Shown here: in pieces, positions 1-11,415 of the stretch | Layout: every line of letters begins with the position of its first letter | Numbering within the stretch: the stretch's first letter is position 1 | Assembly (NCBI RefSeq): GCF_016920785.2 | Contig: NW_024609958.1 | Location: 1,984,001-2,048,000 of the forward strand | DNA from: Ixodes scapularis | Lineage: Eukaryota > Arthropoda > Arachnida > Ixodida > Ixodidae | Reading direction: 5' to 3' | DNA: 64,000 nucleotides | Position numbers and translations under genes: made by a program | Notes under the pieces: model-generated | What the model saw: only the letters and a program-made list of their open reading frames with translations | Databases searched by the model: none | What the model was told of the DNA's origin: nothing

Positions 1-645
1 CGTTCGTTTCTTTGCCTTGGTGCGGTTGTGAAAAAAGGAAGCTCTCCCCAAAACGTGCCCGAAAACGAAGTCATTTCGGATTCCGTCCGATCGTCAAGAT
101 GTGACTGTCGTCGACTGTGACTGTGTTATTTGAGATCTTTCTCAAATAAATTCTTTTCGGATAACGCTGCATCGTGTGGTGCGTACGATATATTGTTCGA
201 ATGTTAACACTTCCTCAATTGTACGTCCGTGTCCTGTCCATCGGTAAACACGTTATTTGTGAGCGTGAAAAATGCATGCCTTTCGGCCCTCTTCTGTTGC
301 AATTTATTTCTGTCAGCAAAGCGCTTTGTCGTTTCACATGCGGCGAATCCCGCGGCGCCGTCAAAACTTATCGTAAGAAAAAACAAATAACTAGAACTAT
401 ACATTCCAGTCGCATTCGTTCTGACGCGCGCGTACCCAACAAAAATAGTTTGCAGTTTTTTTTGTTGCTTTTTTGTTTTTTCAAATGTGGCACAATGCTT
501 TCTCAATGTCCTTGGGAAAATACATGTACCATGAAACACAAAATATAGCGAGAAAAGACGAGAATTTAGCCGCCAGCAGCGTTTGAAACTGCGCCTACGC
601 AGGCTGCGCCTATTGAAATCACAGTCCACTCGGTTAGGTTTAGGA
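1..645. other. No recognisable gene
   Basis: Both strands contain only short open frames with no recognisable domain and no repeated-family signature that I can match elsewhere in the window. I see nothing assignable here. Confidence 0.6.
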
Positions 646-717
646 GAAAAGTGTGGGCGGTGTACTTCCGGTTGTATCTCAATACATTTACCGGAAGTAG
701 ACTGCCCTACACTTTTC
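646..717. repeat. Imperfect hairpin
   Basis: Arms at 646-671 and 691-717 are inverted copies (GAAAAGTGT...ACTTCCGG against CCGGAAGTA...ACACTTTTC) with a few mismatches and a 19-bp loop. It may be a terminal pair of a very small MITE, but I see no clear target duplication. Confidence 0.6.
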
Positions 718-2509
718 TGCACATGCGCAGGAGGTGCAAGTAAGTCGAACGCAGCTTCTATCTCACTCCTGGGTGAGGGTCTCGTACCCGTTGCGTTAGA
801 AAACCTACGCGCGTCCAGCATTGCAGTATCTGCATTGTCACGTGACTTGATCCGCCGGAATAACTCGGCGCCATTCGAGTAAGATTCAAACGCAGCCCCA
901 GAGTGCCCACCTGCTGACCGCGATCTGGCCAATTTGATCTGGCCAAGGAGGTTCGATCTGGCCCACCTCTGGGCGCGACCATTTTAACGTTACGTGATAA
1001 CTAATGTGGCAAACAGGCAAGATGGCGGCAACCGGGGGGTTGCCATTTTTGACTGCTGGTTTACCGCTCTAAGTTCACTCAAGCTCGTTGGTTTTCCCCG
1101 AAGATGTTCCTAAACAAAAAAACCCTGAAAAACCGCTAAGCGCGTGTCGTTCCCGTGGGCAGCGCGTGCATTTGCAAGTTTGCCAGGTATATTTCCCCGC
1201 ACTAACACCAGTCGTAACGTCTTTTTCTGGCCTTTTGGAAAATAGCGAGAGTGCGCGTGCATAGCTTTGATAGGCGCTCAATATGCGCGAGAACGGAGAC
1301 TTTGAAAACTTCTTTTATGACATAACGCTCCGAGGAGGGGCTTCAGCGATACTCTGAAATTGTTTTGTGCAATCTCCATGCACCAAACTAAAAAAAAAAA
1401 AAAAAAAAAATACCGATTTTTGTGGGTTTTGAAGCCAAATGGAGACGATTCAAGCGTTTTTACTAAAATACAAACCCGCTTAAATTTTCCTTTAAAAGCC
1501 CTAACCCACATGCGCATGCGTATTAGAACGTTAAGCTGCGAGACTTAGTGGGGTGATCTTAAAAAAAAGATCGATTTAAGGGTGGCTTGTCGTCGTCTTT
1601 AAATCAACTGATGCTTTTATATGCTAATTTCAAGTGTGTGTTATAAATGAATCTTGAACTTAGTTTTTACCAGAAAATAAACATGGGGACAGGAAAAATT
1701 TTAAAGCATGCAGAGGTGGACAGCTGCATTAACGCGCACTGATCGAGGGGCGGGTTTGAAAGTAATGACTAAAACAATAAAATTAGGATAATTCTAATAC
1801 TTTTTTTAGAAACAAACTATGGGTATAGCTTCCTTGTAATATATCGTAATTATACAGTTTTTTTTTAAATTTTATTATTTTTTTTTAAATTGTCAACATA
1901 CCTCCTGGAATGACAAATGGCAAACTTTGGAGGCCTAGCTGTATCTCATAAAATAAGTTAATCACCATCATATACTTTTCAGATAGTATTGTCCTTATAT
2001 ATGTATATATGGCTTTTTAAAATATCTATAACGTATCTGAGTTGTACATAGCCATGATATATTTAGGCAAACATGGGGTATAATCAAACAACAAAAAATT
2101 CCGATGCAAATAAAGAAAAAACACCTTCGATTTTTTTATTTGGGTACTTTGTTATACTTTATATCGGTATTCATTTCTATTAAAAACATGTATTATTTCA
2201 GTAAGAAGGAACACACAACTTCTCAAAGTAGGGTCCTTTTTCAAAGCCTACACTTATAGCAGTGCCTTATACGAGAAGTGACTCTGAGTTCCAGTTTCAT
2301 AAAACTAACACGCATCTTTTATATATTTTTGTAGATATAAAAAGCCGGAAAATGGTGAGGATATAGAAGAGGGGATTTTCTCCCCTAATTGGGGGGGGGG
2401 GGGGGGGGGTTGTTGGCAGAAGTAAAGTGAGGGTCTGGTTCTTTTTCTCTGATTGAGGGTCTGCCTTTAAATTCACCATTCCAACGAATTTTTATCTCAT
2501 GGACAGAGA
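718..2509. other. No recognisable gene; homopolymer runs
   Basis: AT-rich non-coding DNA. It includes an A run at about 1,390-1,410 and a G run at 2,391-2,409. Three GATCTGG motifs cluster at about 922-962. No frame carries a recognisable domain. Confidence 0.6.
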
Positions 2510-2555
2510 TTTGTTTTAATGTTTGTTTTTAACATTATATGTCAATGCACCGCAG

Positions 2556-2654
2556 GGTTATCAACGTTTTAATTATCCCGGGTGTACTGTGACATGCAAC
2601 GATGGTACCGAGACCCTGAAATTGCCAGGCACGGTTTGCCGCAACAATAGCCCG
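2556..2654 (+). pseudogene. Exon remnant, small Cys-containing secreted-protein-like
   Basis: This 99-bp stretch lies between a splice acceptor-like CACCGCAG and a donor-like GTAAGT and stays open as 33 codons. The peptide holds C-x3-C, then NDGTETLKLP and a further Cys. A counterpart of 34 codons at 27,815-27,916 on the minus strand has the same borders, phase and CxDGT...KLP core, which argues that it was a real exon. The pattern is reminiscent of small tick salivary cysteine-rich proteins, possibly class A evasin-like chemokine binders, but this is a weak inference from a short segment. No signal-peptide exon in frame was found upstream, and the next acceptor-like site (about 2,872) leads straight into a stop, so I call it a remnant. 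Confidence 0.45.
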
Positions 2655-3104
2655 GTAAGTCACGAAATAAAGTTCTCGCTGCCTTCACTTTTTTTTTCGG
2701 GAATCTATTTATATATTTATGTACCCGGTTTTATATACTTTTAAAAAGGTACTTATCGTTCCTGTTTACTTTACTAAGGGCATGGCACAATTCTGTACCA
2801 AACGTTTAGCCATTGTCTTTGTTTAACCATAACACAAGTGGTACTTATTGGCTCTCTATTGGCTCTGTGCAGAAGTAATACGTGAAACATTTTTTTTTTC
2901 TTTTTACATTGTCAAGACCATGCGTCATTTCATCGGATCCCCTGGGCAAGACGCAGCCGGCCATCTTTGTTATGTATATTCAGATGATCAGATATTTTCT
3001 TATATCCAGTCTACTGACGGCACATAGCATAAAATAGTTTTTGCCGTGTTATAACTACATAACATTGTTCACAATTGTTTCATGAAATCGAAAATGCCTC
3101 TCAT

Positions 3105-4019
3105 GTTATACCTAGGGCTCCGTGCTTTCGGATAAATCCGAAAAACTCCGAAAAACACCCGCCGGTAAAATTTTTGGCAATTCGGATTTATCCGATAAAC
3201 TCCGAATTGTTATGTGCCCATGCCACCCCCGCCCCCCCCCCCCCAACCCCCCCCCCAACCCCCCCCCCCCCCCCCCACCCCCCAAACAATTAAAAAATGA
3301 TTTTTTTTTTTTTTTTTACATTTCCGGCAGCGCAGGTTAAATGGTCCTAGGAAATTGACACCATAATTATTTTTCAAGCCTCGGACCGTTGTCAAAAGGG
3401 GGTCTTCCGGCGCGCCTCGTCAAGGTTCGCTCAGGGAGACAGGTCATCGTACCATTCGTGTCACGACAAAAGCCACTCTTTTGGTTTCTAGTTTGGGCCA
3501 TGGGGTTCGGGATTTAGAGAGAGGAGAGGGTATGTTTCTGGGGCTAACATTGACGAGACATTGTATAAGATAGGGAAGAGGTGCAGTTGAAACTTCTCTA
3601 TTACATCCACCTCGCGCGGAGGCGGGATAGATTGATGGGATGACTACGAGCTTCCTTGCGACTATCTTCGGCAGTTTATTGATTTTAAGGTATCGACGTT
3701 TATCGAAGCCACATTCGTGTGCGACGTTTGTCGTGGCACAAATTAATAGTGCCAATGACACTAACGTCAAAATCAACTGAAGAAATGTTAATTCATACAA
3801 GCGCGTTTTATTTTTTACTGGCATACGTTTTCATCCGGTTATTATTTATTGTTTTTAATAGGAAGCACTGCGAAATTAATCTCCGAATTTCGGAGAATTG
3901 GGGATATATGAAAAATAAACTCCGATAAACACCGAATTTTCGCTAAAAATAAACTCCGAAAAACACCCTCCGAATTTCACGAAAAATAGACTCCGAAAAC
4001 ACGGAGCCCTAGTTATACC
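3105..4019. mobile_element. hAT-like non-autonomous element with 8-bp TSD
   Basis: The element spans 3,113-4,011, with terminal inverted repeats TAGGGCTCCGTG...CACGGAGCCCTA. It is flanked by GTTATACC at 3,105-3,112 and 4,012-4,019, an 8-bp duplication typical of hAT elements. Copy 2 of the host duplication (around 27,388) has the site unoccupied. Both ends are built from repeated TCCGAAAA/TCCGAATT motifs. The interior has a C-rich tract (about 3,229-3,285), a T run (about 3,300-3,317) and no transposase that I recognise. Confidence 0.85.
3229..3285. repeat. C-rich low-complexity tract
   Basis: Runs of C broken by single A or AA bases, inside the hAT-like element. It is probably length-unstable. 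Confidence 0.9.
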
Positions 4020-5542
4020 CAACTCCACGTGATCACGTCGACTACTAAAAATGCTAGTAGGGACCGGAACCTGACGATCCAGCGAACAATTCCTAAATCG
4101 TCTCAGTGTTGCGTTTAGGCTAGCAACCATCTCGACGATTCCTGGGGGTCTAGATGGGGCGTCAATTGCCACGTGCAACATACCATCCGTCTTTCAGCCT
4201 AGTTATGAGGCGAATTTCTGCTTGAAATTTACGACCTCTCCTGCAGGTTGCTTTGCTGCAATATTTATTAGGATAATAAACTATAAGAAATAATGGTATA
4301 AGTGTATTTATAAAGAATAAATAACATAAAATTAACAGTATTAGTAGCGGAAGCAACATTAGCAACAGCAACAAGTAAGAATAGTAGCTTTTAAAGGACC
4401 TTGGAGCGATAAGGGAAAAAACTATGTAGGGACAGAATACAGAAAGTGCAGTTTTTATGGATATTCTTTTCGTGTTTTGTTAGGCTTTTCATTCATTCTC
4501 ATGTCTTTACATGAAACCAACGTGCTCACCTCGAAAGGAACGACATTAGGTTGGAACGTTTTTTCATTTCACATAAACATACTTATGTATGTTTATGTCC
4601 TCGCATCCTAGCATGCTTGCAAGCAATGCCACTGACCAAGAAGCGTCTTTGTCGTTGTGTAATTTCGACGATACGTGTGGACGTTTTATTGCAACTTACC
4701 CCTCGCCAAGCATAATACCGTAGTAACGGGTATCGTATCGTTGTTGTAGTCACTGGACTATCTTATAATAACGATATTCAAAAGTATCTCATAGGTTGGA
4801 CGGGGGCCAACTGTTTGGTCTCATGACAATCAATGCGCCAGCAAGTATTCGGGTGGTGACTCGAGTCCAATCGCTGCAGCGACGGGAACAGCCGACACCT
4901 AACACTCTTTGCGGCTTCACACGAGCGATATCCTTGCCAACCCGAGTGCACGGCTGTGATGAACGTTGGGCGGCATACAATCAGCACGAGATCACGTGGC
5001 CCCTCATTTTGCCTGTAACCTGAAAAAGTTAACGCCACTTTTTTCTCAAATTTTGTTGCGACTGCCCAATATGAGATATAATCTAACCCATGTATCGTAG
5101 GTTGTGAATGTCAGAGATTAATGCTGCGCGTTATTTAGTGAAAGTCCAGAAATACTGGCACAGCACCCTTATTTATTTATTTATTTGCAAAAACAACCTG
5201 CAGCGCCGAAGCATTGTAGCAGGGAAACGCTAAATAAGCCACATACTCACGAACATAAATACAATGGCAGAAATACATTAAATACTGTTAAATAAAAGAA
5301 CACACACACACTCTTGAATGTTGAAAAATTAGGATACTTAAAAAAAAAAGATATCCTACGTCATCTGTAGTATGTTCAAAGTATATTCAAGAGTAGTATA
5401 TTCAAAAATATTCAAGAGGCTAAAAGTATATTTTCTAGTGCAACTACTGAAACGAAGTCTCCTTCCAAAGTACCTCAATCTCATTTGAAAAAAAGTACAT
5501 TTTGGTGCCTCTTTTGGGGCACTAAATCAGGCACTTTTTTAT
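4020..5542. other. Non-coding part of duplication copy 1
   Basis: Matches the inverse of about 25,775-27,388. It holds no intact frame. About 5,180-5,400, including a TTTA-rich start, has no counterpart in copy 2 and is probably a separate small insertion. Confidence 0.55.
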
Positions 5543-5829
5543 ACATGACCAGCGCCTCCTATATAATTACACAATGCCTGTCAGCTCTGAACACTGGCAA
5601 GCGGAAGGGTGAGGGCAAATAGTACTTGTGGCTGCCGTGCGGTGGAGCCACCTAGGCGTACTAACCTGCCGTGTAGTGAAGCCAGCCATCTCTTCCGTAG
5701 GAGGTTCAATGAGCTCGCCGTTTTCAACGAAATATCACTTCTTATTTTCCTACTTTTCACCCGCACACGACCCGGCGCCAAATATTTCTATGCGCTTGAT
5801 CCAAGGTGATTTCTAAAGCCCCAAACTGC

Positions 5830-7079
5830 CGCCAAAGCAGTGCTGTACACGTTCCTCAAAAAAAGGAACGACAGCTCGTTCCTCGTTCCGTCTGATTTTC
5901 GGAACGCGTTCCCGTTACAAGTTCCATATGTGAAAAAGAAACTCGTTCCCGTTACAGTCAAAGAAATGGAACGTATCGCTACATATACGCTACATTTGAA
6001 TTTTGCTGATTACCATATTTAATTAGATTAATCGAATCTTTTTATCAATCTTATCAAATGGGAACATACACATTTATATGTCGTGATGGAAGGGCACCAA
6101 GAGAAGAAAACAAGCGGAATCAAGGTTTGATTTGTTGATATATTCAAGTTTAAAAATATCAGCTTTTAACCATATTTGAACGATTCAGACGAGCCAAATA
6201 TACTGTTACCCCACATTGCACGAGCGTTTTACAACAGCCTCACACGTTTCAATCTAACGAAGTCCCTTGTTTGAAGTTAACAACAGTTTAACAACAGTTG
6301 CTACTCTATGTTGCTGTCCGCAAGACGAACAAGTGAAGGAGAGGATAGGGCTTTTGGAAGGTTAGTCTTGAAAACTACAAGTACGTCTTCGTGGAGGTTG
6401 GATTCGTTGTTCAGTTTGAAGGCGGGGGCCAAGGGGAGAAGGGATAAAGGTTAATTTTTATATATCTTTTAAGTGACCAATGTTCGGGATTCAAGGGTGC
6501 GTTCGATGTCTGGTAGTCTGTGATTTTGTTATAATTGTAGATCTCTTTATGGAAGTTCAGAAATGGCTTTAGTCGGCCTTAGACTTCTGGGAGGGGGTAT
6601 GAGGATTAGAGGAAAGGGGGGGGGGGGGCATAGAAAGGAGCTGAGTTTGAAACGTCTCTCTTTCTGTGTCTTTTCCTGCGACTATAAGTTTTGCTTTTTG
6701 TACCTCAGTCTCGGGCACTCAAAAAAGAATCAATATCCACCAGCTCTCCTGTACCCGGCTGTTACCAGGTGAGGACCACACAAAATAAACCCGAAGATAA
6801 GCAGCCAAAAAGTTAACGAGTTAAAAACAATATGTTCGTAAAGATATAGTTCTTATACTTTTAAAATTTCCCTCTTAGAAATGAAACAAAAAATTACCCC
6901 ACTGAGCGAAAGAAAGGAACGCCGATACTCTTTCCGTTCCATTAAAAATGTAACGCGTTCCCGTTCCAGTTCCACCGATGTAAAACGGAACGGCGGCGTT
7001 CCTTCGTTCCTCCTAAAAAAGAACGCGTTCCAGGAACGCCGTTCCTTGGAACGCCGTTCCGTACAACACGGCGCCGAAG
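5830..7079. mobile_element. Nested hAT-like element with GGAACG subterminal repeats
   Basis: The element spans 5,838-7,071 and lies within the 5,550-7,411 element. Its ends read CAGTGCTGTACACGTTCC and, inverted, CCGTGTTGTACGGAACG. The flanks are CGCCAAAG (5,830-5,837) and CGCCGAAG (7,072-7,079), an 8-bp duplication with one mismatch. Both ends carry dense GGAACG/GTTCC repeats. No transposase domain is recognisable. Short open frames inside (e.g. 6,563-6,772, 6,881-7,150) look like by-products of repeats. Confidence 0.75.
6640..6765 (+). repeat. Single-arm relative of the hairpin family
   Basis: Shares GAGTTTGAAACGTCTC, CTCAGTCTCGGG and the tail ATCCACCAGCTCTCCTG with the hairpins at 32,786-33,094 and 51,777-52,003. 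Here only one arm is present and no fold-back is seen. Confidence 0.6.
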
Positions 7080-7533
7080 CATACGGTCAAGCGGCCAAGT
7101 GCTCCGCGTTCGCGCTGCAAAAGCTGAGCCTGGCCGTGCTCGTTTCGTAGTTTCGTATTTTGTCTCAGCGAAACTCGTTTGGATCAGTGCGGTCACATCC
7201 ACAAACGTGTTCCACGTGTTGTTGAAAAAACATATATATGATATATCTTCAATAATAATGTAAATACAACATTCTAGAAAAATAGAAAAAACGAACATCC
7301 GCCAGGCGGCGCTACCTAGCCGTACGCGCGTGTTGTGAGGTGAAGCATCGGGCCTGAACACCTCTTGGAATGAAGCTGACAGGCATAGCGTAACTTATAT
7401 AGGAGGCACTGACATGACTTACACTGCAATTAATAAAACGATGAAACGACTACCAGCGAAACGAAGTTGTTCGAACGCTGACATTTGTGTTGTGATTGCT
7501 GTAAAACAAAAATTGCATTTTCTTTCTCTACAG

Positions 7534-7641
7534 CCCTGCAAAGAAGACAATGGAGATGCCGTCAGTAAATGGAAGGAGGACTTGGAGAATAGGAAAGCAG
7601 ATTTACTCAAAACGTGGTGCTATTGTCCTAAATGTTATTAG
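7534..7641 (+). pseudogene. Terminal exon remnant of the duplicated locus
   Basis: Follows a pyrimidine-rich acceptor (TTTCTTTCTCTACAG). It is open for 35 codons to TAG, starts PCKEDNGD and ends WCYCPKCY. The four cysteines and short C-terminus suit a small secreted cysteine-rich protein. The inverted copy at 24,763-24,904 is homologous upstream and downstream and also ends in a CY-x2-C motif, but in a shifted frame. The function is unknown. No continuous mRNA with the upstream exon can be built without stops. Confidence 0.4.
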
Positions 7642-8410
7642 GATTTAACTTTTGTTACAGCGACTGCGATATATAAAGTAGTCTCATGTGCCCTTTATCT
7701 GTATATATCCTTTATAAAACTGTATATCTCTTCCTTAGTTCTTCAGGTTGTGATGCCCAGTAACTACGAGCTGGGCTGTATTGCGTTAAAAGTGTCTTCT
7801 GTTGTATTCTTGATATATTTTATTTTTCAGTCGCATCTATTTCAATCTGCATCGGAATAAAATTTAAAAAAAAATTGTTAACTCAGTAGTAAAATGTATT
7901 CAAAATTATCGATTATATTTCAATATCTTCCGTGGCTTATGCATTGCGTTACATATGGTTTCAAAAATTAGCGTTCTTAATTCAAGGAAACAATGAATGC
8001 AATGGTTAGCTCAAGGTGTCAAAATGTCTACCTAAGAAATCTGGAACATGGCCTCGGCAATACACAGACTAACAAAATTAAAAAAAAAAAAAAATTAGAA
8101 AACAAAAATGAACAATGGCTGCTCGGGAACCCGAGCGCTAGCTTTAAAGTCATTGGTCGACTCCAATATTTTTTTTTTTTTATGCTTTACCACACAACAG
8201 TGTCTGGGACAAGTGGGAACGAAATACGCGCTGTATGCATTTCTGGCATGTATGGAGGGAAACGGCGTTCGATTTTCCCGAAAAGAATTGCTTTTCTGAG
8301 GAATTCAATTTCTAGGAAATTCAACTTTCAAAATTCGGCCGAGTAGAGACCAATCACACGCCGAAAGTCTTCCTACTTCTTCCTCTCCTACCCATCTGCT
8401 ATCAATAAAA
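7642..8410. other. Non-coding 3' flank of copy 1
   Basis: Aligns with about 24,000-24,765 inverted, including a shared CTAGCTTTAAAGT and GGCGTTCGATTTTCCCGAAAA. No gene is visible. A long A run and T run occur at 8,083-8,094 and 8,168-8,180. Confidence 0.6.
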
Positions 8411-8690
8411 CGGGTCCATATCATATGAGCGAATGACATTTTAGCGAACAGCGACATTTGAGCGAATGAACGTTTTAGCGAATGACCGGGGCGCGCGTTA
8501 ACCCATCCGCCGCGCTGCGCTTTACGCCGCTTCGCGGCGACAGTCTGCGGCGGCTCATTACAAAAGTGTCAACCCATTTGGCCCACCCGAAAACGCCGCT
8601 TCGCGGCGTCCGACTATTCACTAAAGTGTCATTCGGTGAAACGTGGCCGTTCGCTAAAACGTCATTCGATCAAGTGAGTGCTTCCCCAAT
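8411..8690. mobile_element. Small insertion with GCGAATGAC inverted repeats
   Basis: Present in copy 1 and absent from copy 2 of the duplication. The left side carries repeated AGCGAATGACATTTTAGCGAA-type motifs, and the right side carries the inverse (GTTCGCTAAAACGTCATTCG). Two identical GCCGCTTCGCGGC palindromes lie in the middle (about 8,526 and 8,593). The flanks ATCAATAAAA and AATCAAAC may be an imperfect target duplication. Confidence 0.55.
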
Positions 8691-8950
8691 CAAACTATTC
8701 AAATCTCAATTCGATGCGCCAAGGTCGCACCCATGTAAATGCAGCGAATGATGTGTGGGGCATTATGCGGCTTAGAATATGCACGTACCATGAACGTGCC
8801 ACACACGTCCTATCGTTCGCGTGCGTGTGCGATGTCGACGAGAGACGAGAAACGACGTTCCTGTTGTTTGGAACTTAGGATTACGCCGGAGACAGCAGGG
8901 AGACGGACACGAGCTCTCCTGACTTCCCCTTGGCCTGGCCTTCAGCCCTA

Positions 8951-9287
8951 CGCTGTCCCAAGCCTACGCTAAAGGCTGGTGTGCGTGTTCCTGGGGCACC
9001 CCTCAAGACGCGGCAGAGCCTTCTCCGAACGCCGTCGTCTGCACACTTTGATCCACCAGCGGCTCATTTTCGCCCCGCTTCGCGTCAGCACCCACTTCGC
9101 TCAAGCGCCCTTTTATATAACAGTGTGCACGCGACTGAAAATAACGGCCGAGCGGGTTCGGTGTCATCGCGTTTGCATCTGTCTGCCTGTACACAGCCCT
9201 GTTTACAGCGTTCCGACGGCGCGCGTTCTGCTTTCGTCCGCAGGTTTTCGCCCGGTGACAAAAAAGGTTTCCCCGACTCCTCAAGAC
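8951..9287. other. No recognisable gene
   Basis: GC-richer DNA with overlapping open frames on both strands and no domain that I can identify. Confidence 0.5.
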
Positions 9288-9475
9288 TAAAGGCCCGTTC
9301 ACAGTCTTGCGACCGAGTACGACCGAGAGAGACCAGACCGGTTTTTAAGCCTCTTGCGATCGCTTAGGACGGGATGCGCTACAGCGGAACTGGTGCTAAG
9401 AGATCGCAAGAGGCTTAAAAACTGGTCTATTCTCTCTCGGTCGTACTCGGTCTCAAGAGTGTGAACGGGCCTTAA
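9288..9475. mobile_element. PIF/Harbinger-type MITE
   Basis: 182 bp (9,291-9,472) made almost entirely of roughly 70-bp terminal inverted repeats starting AGGCCCGTTCACA and containing CGAGTACGACCGAGAGAGA. It is flanked by TAA on both sides (9,288-9,290, 9,473-9,475). A 3-bp TWA target is the Harbinger signature. It has no coding capacity. Confidence 0.9.
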
Positions 9476-9502
9476 CGGGTTCTTCTGAGCCCGACCCCTC
9501 AC

Positions 9503-9522
9503 GCCCCCCCCCCCCCCCCCCC
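9503..9522. repeat. Poly-C tract
   Basis: Uninterrupted C run of about 20 bp. Confidence 0.95.
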
Positions 9523-9523
9523 T

Positions 9524-9895
9524 TCATACGTGGTTCAGCTGACGGGGCTCTCCCTCACCCATAGCAGGATCAGCTCCTGCCACTGTGCGCGTCTCTTGTC
9601 GAGTTTCCGTTACTTGGTCCGCGCTTTCTCGTTGTGAATCCGGAAGCTTGGGGCTCATCACCTCGACCTTTTGCGTAGTTTCCGAGAGGTGCTCCTTCTC
9701 TGACTCTGACGCCTCATCAATTGGTGGGCTCGCACTTTGTGCAACGGATTCGAGCACCTCACCACTCGCACTCCGAGGTGCATTACGCGCCTTTCTACGA
9801 GGTTGGCCTTGTGCTCGACCCGCGTCCTGAGGTGGCTCAACTACTTCACCCGTGGGTGGGTCCTCCGCGTTTCTCGCGGCTCATTGTGAGCTACG
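9524..9895 (-). pseudogene. Retroelement-like open frame fragment
   Basis: A minus-strand frame stays open for about 120 codons with low-complexity Pro/Glu/Arg composition (EPPQDAGRAQGQPRRKARN near its start, then Ser/Glu-rich). The preceding sequence is open in another frame (about 9,860-9,960), suggesting a frameshift. Such tails occur at the ends of Ty3/gypsy integrases, but no catalytic domain is present, so the assignment is tentative. Confidence 0.3.
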
Positions 9896-11415
9896 CTTCC
9901 TTCCCTCTGTTTGAGGCGGGGTTTAAGCCGCACGTCCGGAGGCCTCCTGTCCTTTGACGACGTCCATCCCCCGAAGTGAAGAACCCAGTGGTTCAGTGGA
10001 GGTGAGAAAATTGGTAACGTAACGAACGGTTTAATTACATGGTTGCGATACAGTCGTCCAAATCAGAGAGAACATCGGAGCAGCCTCACGCTCCGTCTTA
10101 TACAGGGTCCGTTTCTTCTTCACTCCCCGCCAGGGCAGCAGGTGCGACGTAGCAAACCGCCGCCAAGTGCGTTGCAGCAAAGTCCGCCGCCATGTCGACG
10201 CAGCCAAAGTCCTCCACAGTTAGGCCATGCCTCTCTCCCTTTCCTGAGCGCACGAACCCACACGCACACACACACGCCCCGTTGACGTCACGGACGCGTT
10301 GAGACTTGTCTCCGCAGGCCCAGACAAGCAGGCGACGGTCTCGGACTCGTCGGGACTCGTTTCGAGCAGGCCCCGACCAGCGGGCGACGGTCCCGGACAG
10401 ATTGTGACTCGTTTCCGCAGCGTTGAAACTCGGAAAAAGGTCGCCGAAGGTTCCATTCTTAACACATCTCTAGGGACTCGTCCTCGGCTTCTAAAAGCGG
10501 GATCGTTCATTCTAAACGACACATCTCTGTCTACGTTTTTAAAAGAGGTTTCCTGCCCATTCCCTGGGACTTGCATCGCAATTCCCACTCCCATTCTTTG
10601 ACTTCCTTTAAGTCCCCTCTGGCTTCGGCCAGTGGGTTTCTAACCATTTCTTGTAATATGGGCCTTTGAGTTTGATTAGCTTGCCTAGGGCAAGTACTTT
10701 CCCAACCTCTCCAATTTTCTGCCGAACACAGCGACAGGCGAAGCTATGCCTCAGAAGGAACCAAAAATAAACTTGCAAATAGGCACACTATCTTCTCACG
10801 TCAAAGAGTCGCCCGGCTTGTCTTTACCTCACCATCCCCGAAGAGCGGACATCCCGTCGCGGACGCCAGTTTATGTCACAAACGCCGGCGGTACTAGCGC
10901 GGGTCGCAAAGGGAGGGGTTCGGACGTCTGGTATCCCACATGTTGTAAACTCGGGGGACGCGGCGGACAGAGACAAGAGCACTGCGACGAACGGGATAGT
11001 AAGCACATTTCATATCCAAAAGATTGTTACCATACAACCAAAGCACACTAAGAAAACTACACAAATACACAAACAAGTGAATGATAATAAAGCATCTAGT
11101 AATACGGAGTTTTTACAATTTGAGGGCCAGAAGAAAAAGTACAAGGGGGAGAGGGAGATAGGTACCTCACAGTGGAGCAGTCCAGCACGACGGGTGCAGT
11201 GATCCAGGTGCGGAAAAGGGTGTTGGGAACACGTCGCACTGGGGCAGTCGGGCAGGGGGTGGACTCGCCGGGCTGGCGCTCGGAGATTAGCCACTCGCTG
11301 ACCAGACTGAGTCCTCCTCGCCGCAACGGTGCCGGCGTGGTGACTTTCGGAGCTGAATAGTCTAGCGGCTGGTTGCCGCTAGTTCTCCGAGTTGGCTCCT
11401 GGCGACGGCACGTCG
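9896..11415. other. No recognisable gene
   Basis: Mostly GC-rich. It includes a CA microsatellite at about 10,258-10,277. TTTAATTACAT near 10,030 could be an inverted polyadenylation region of an LTR, but no paired repeat was found. Open frames on both strands (e.g. 10,299-10,601 and its antisense) carry no known domain. Confidence 0.5.

Larger units (their letters stand above)
5543..7418. mobile_element. DNA transposon with CAGYGCCTCCTATATAA ends
   Basis: The element is 5,550-7,411, with terminal inverted repeats beginning CAGCGCCTCCTATATAA (left) and CAGTGCCTCCTATATAA (right, inverted). The similarity continues through ATGCCTGTCAGCT. It is flanked by ACATGAC at 5,543-5,549 and 7,412-7,418 (7 bp). 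The matching site in duplication copy 2 (about 25.0 kb) is empty. No transposase is visible. The superfamily is uncertain; a 7-8 bp TSD would fit P-like or hAT groups. A second element (5,838-7,071) is nested inside. Confidence 0.8.
2510..8950 (+). repeat. Inverted segmental duplication, copy 1
   Basis: After removing inserted elements (3,113-4,011; 5,550-7,411; about 8,411-8,690), this stretch aligns by eye in order with the reverse complement of 23,600-27,965. Landmarks include the 2,556-2,654 exon, the 'TATACCCAACTCCACRTGATCA' region near 4,015 (27,388 in copy 2), the CTGCAGCGACGGGAACAGCC block near 4,876 (26,140), the terminal exon at 7,534 (24,904), and the ATTATGCGGCTAG/A block near 8,763 (23,720). 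Similarity looks like roughly 70-80 %, so the duplication is old. Matching splice-site-like borders suggest a former gene locus rather than a transposon. Confidence 0.75.

Noticed and set aside
204..932. 242-codon open frame on the minus strand
   Set aside because: No domain, biased by overlapping frames on both strands, and it runs through a hairpin repeat.
1390..1410. Poly-A tail of a retroposed sequence
   Set aside because: No processed sequence or TSD next to it. Homopolymers are frequent across the window.
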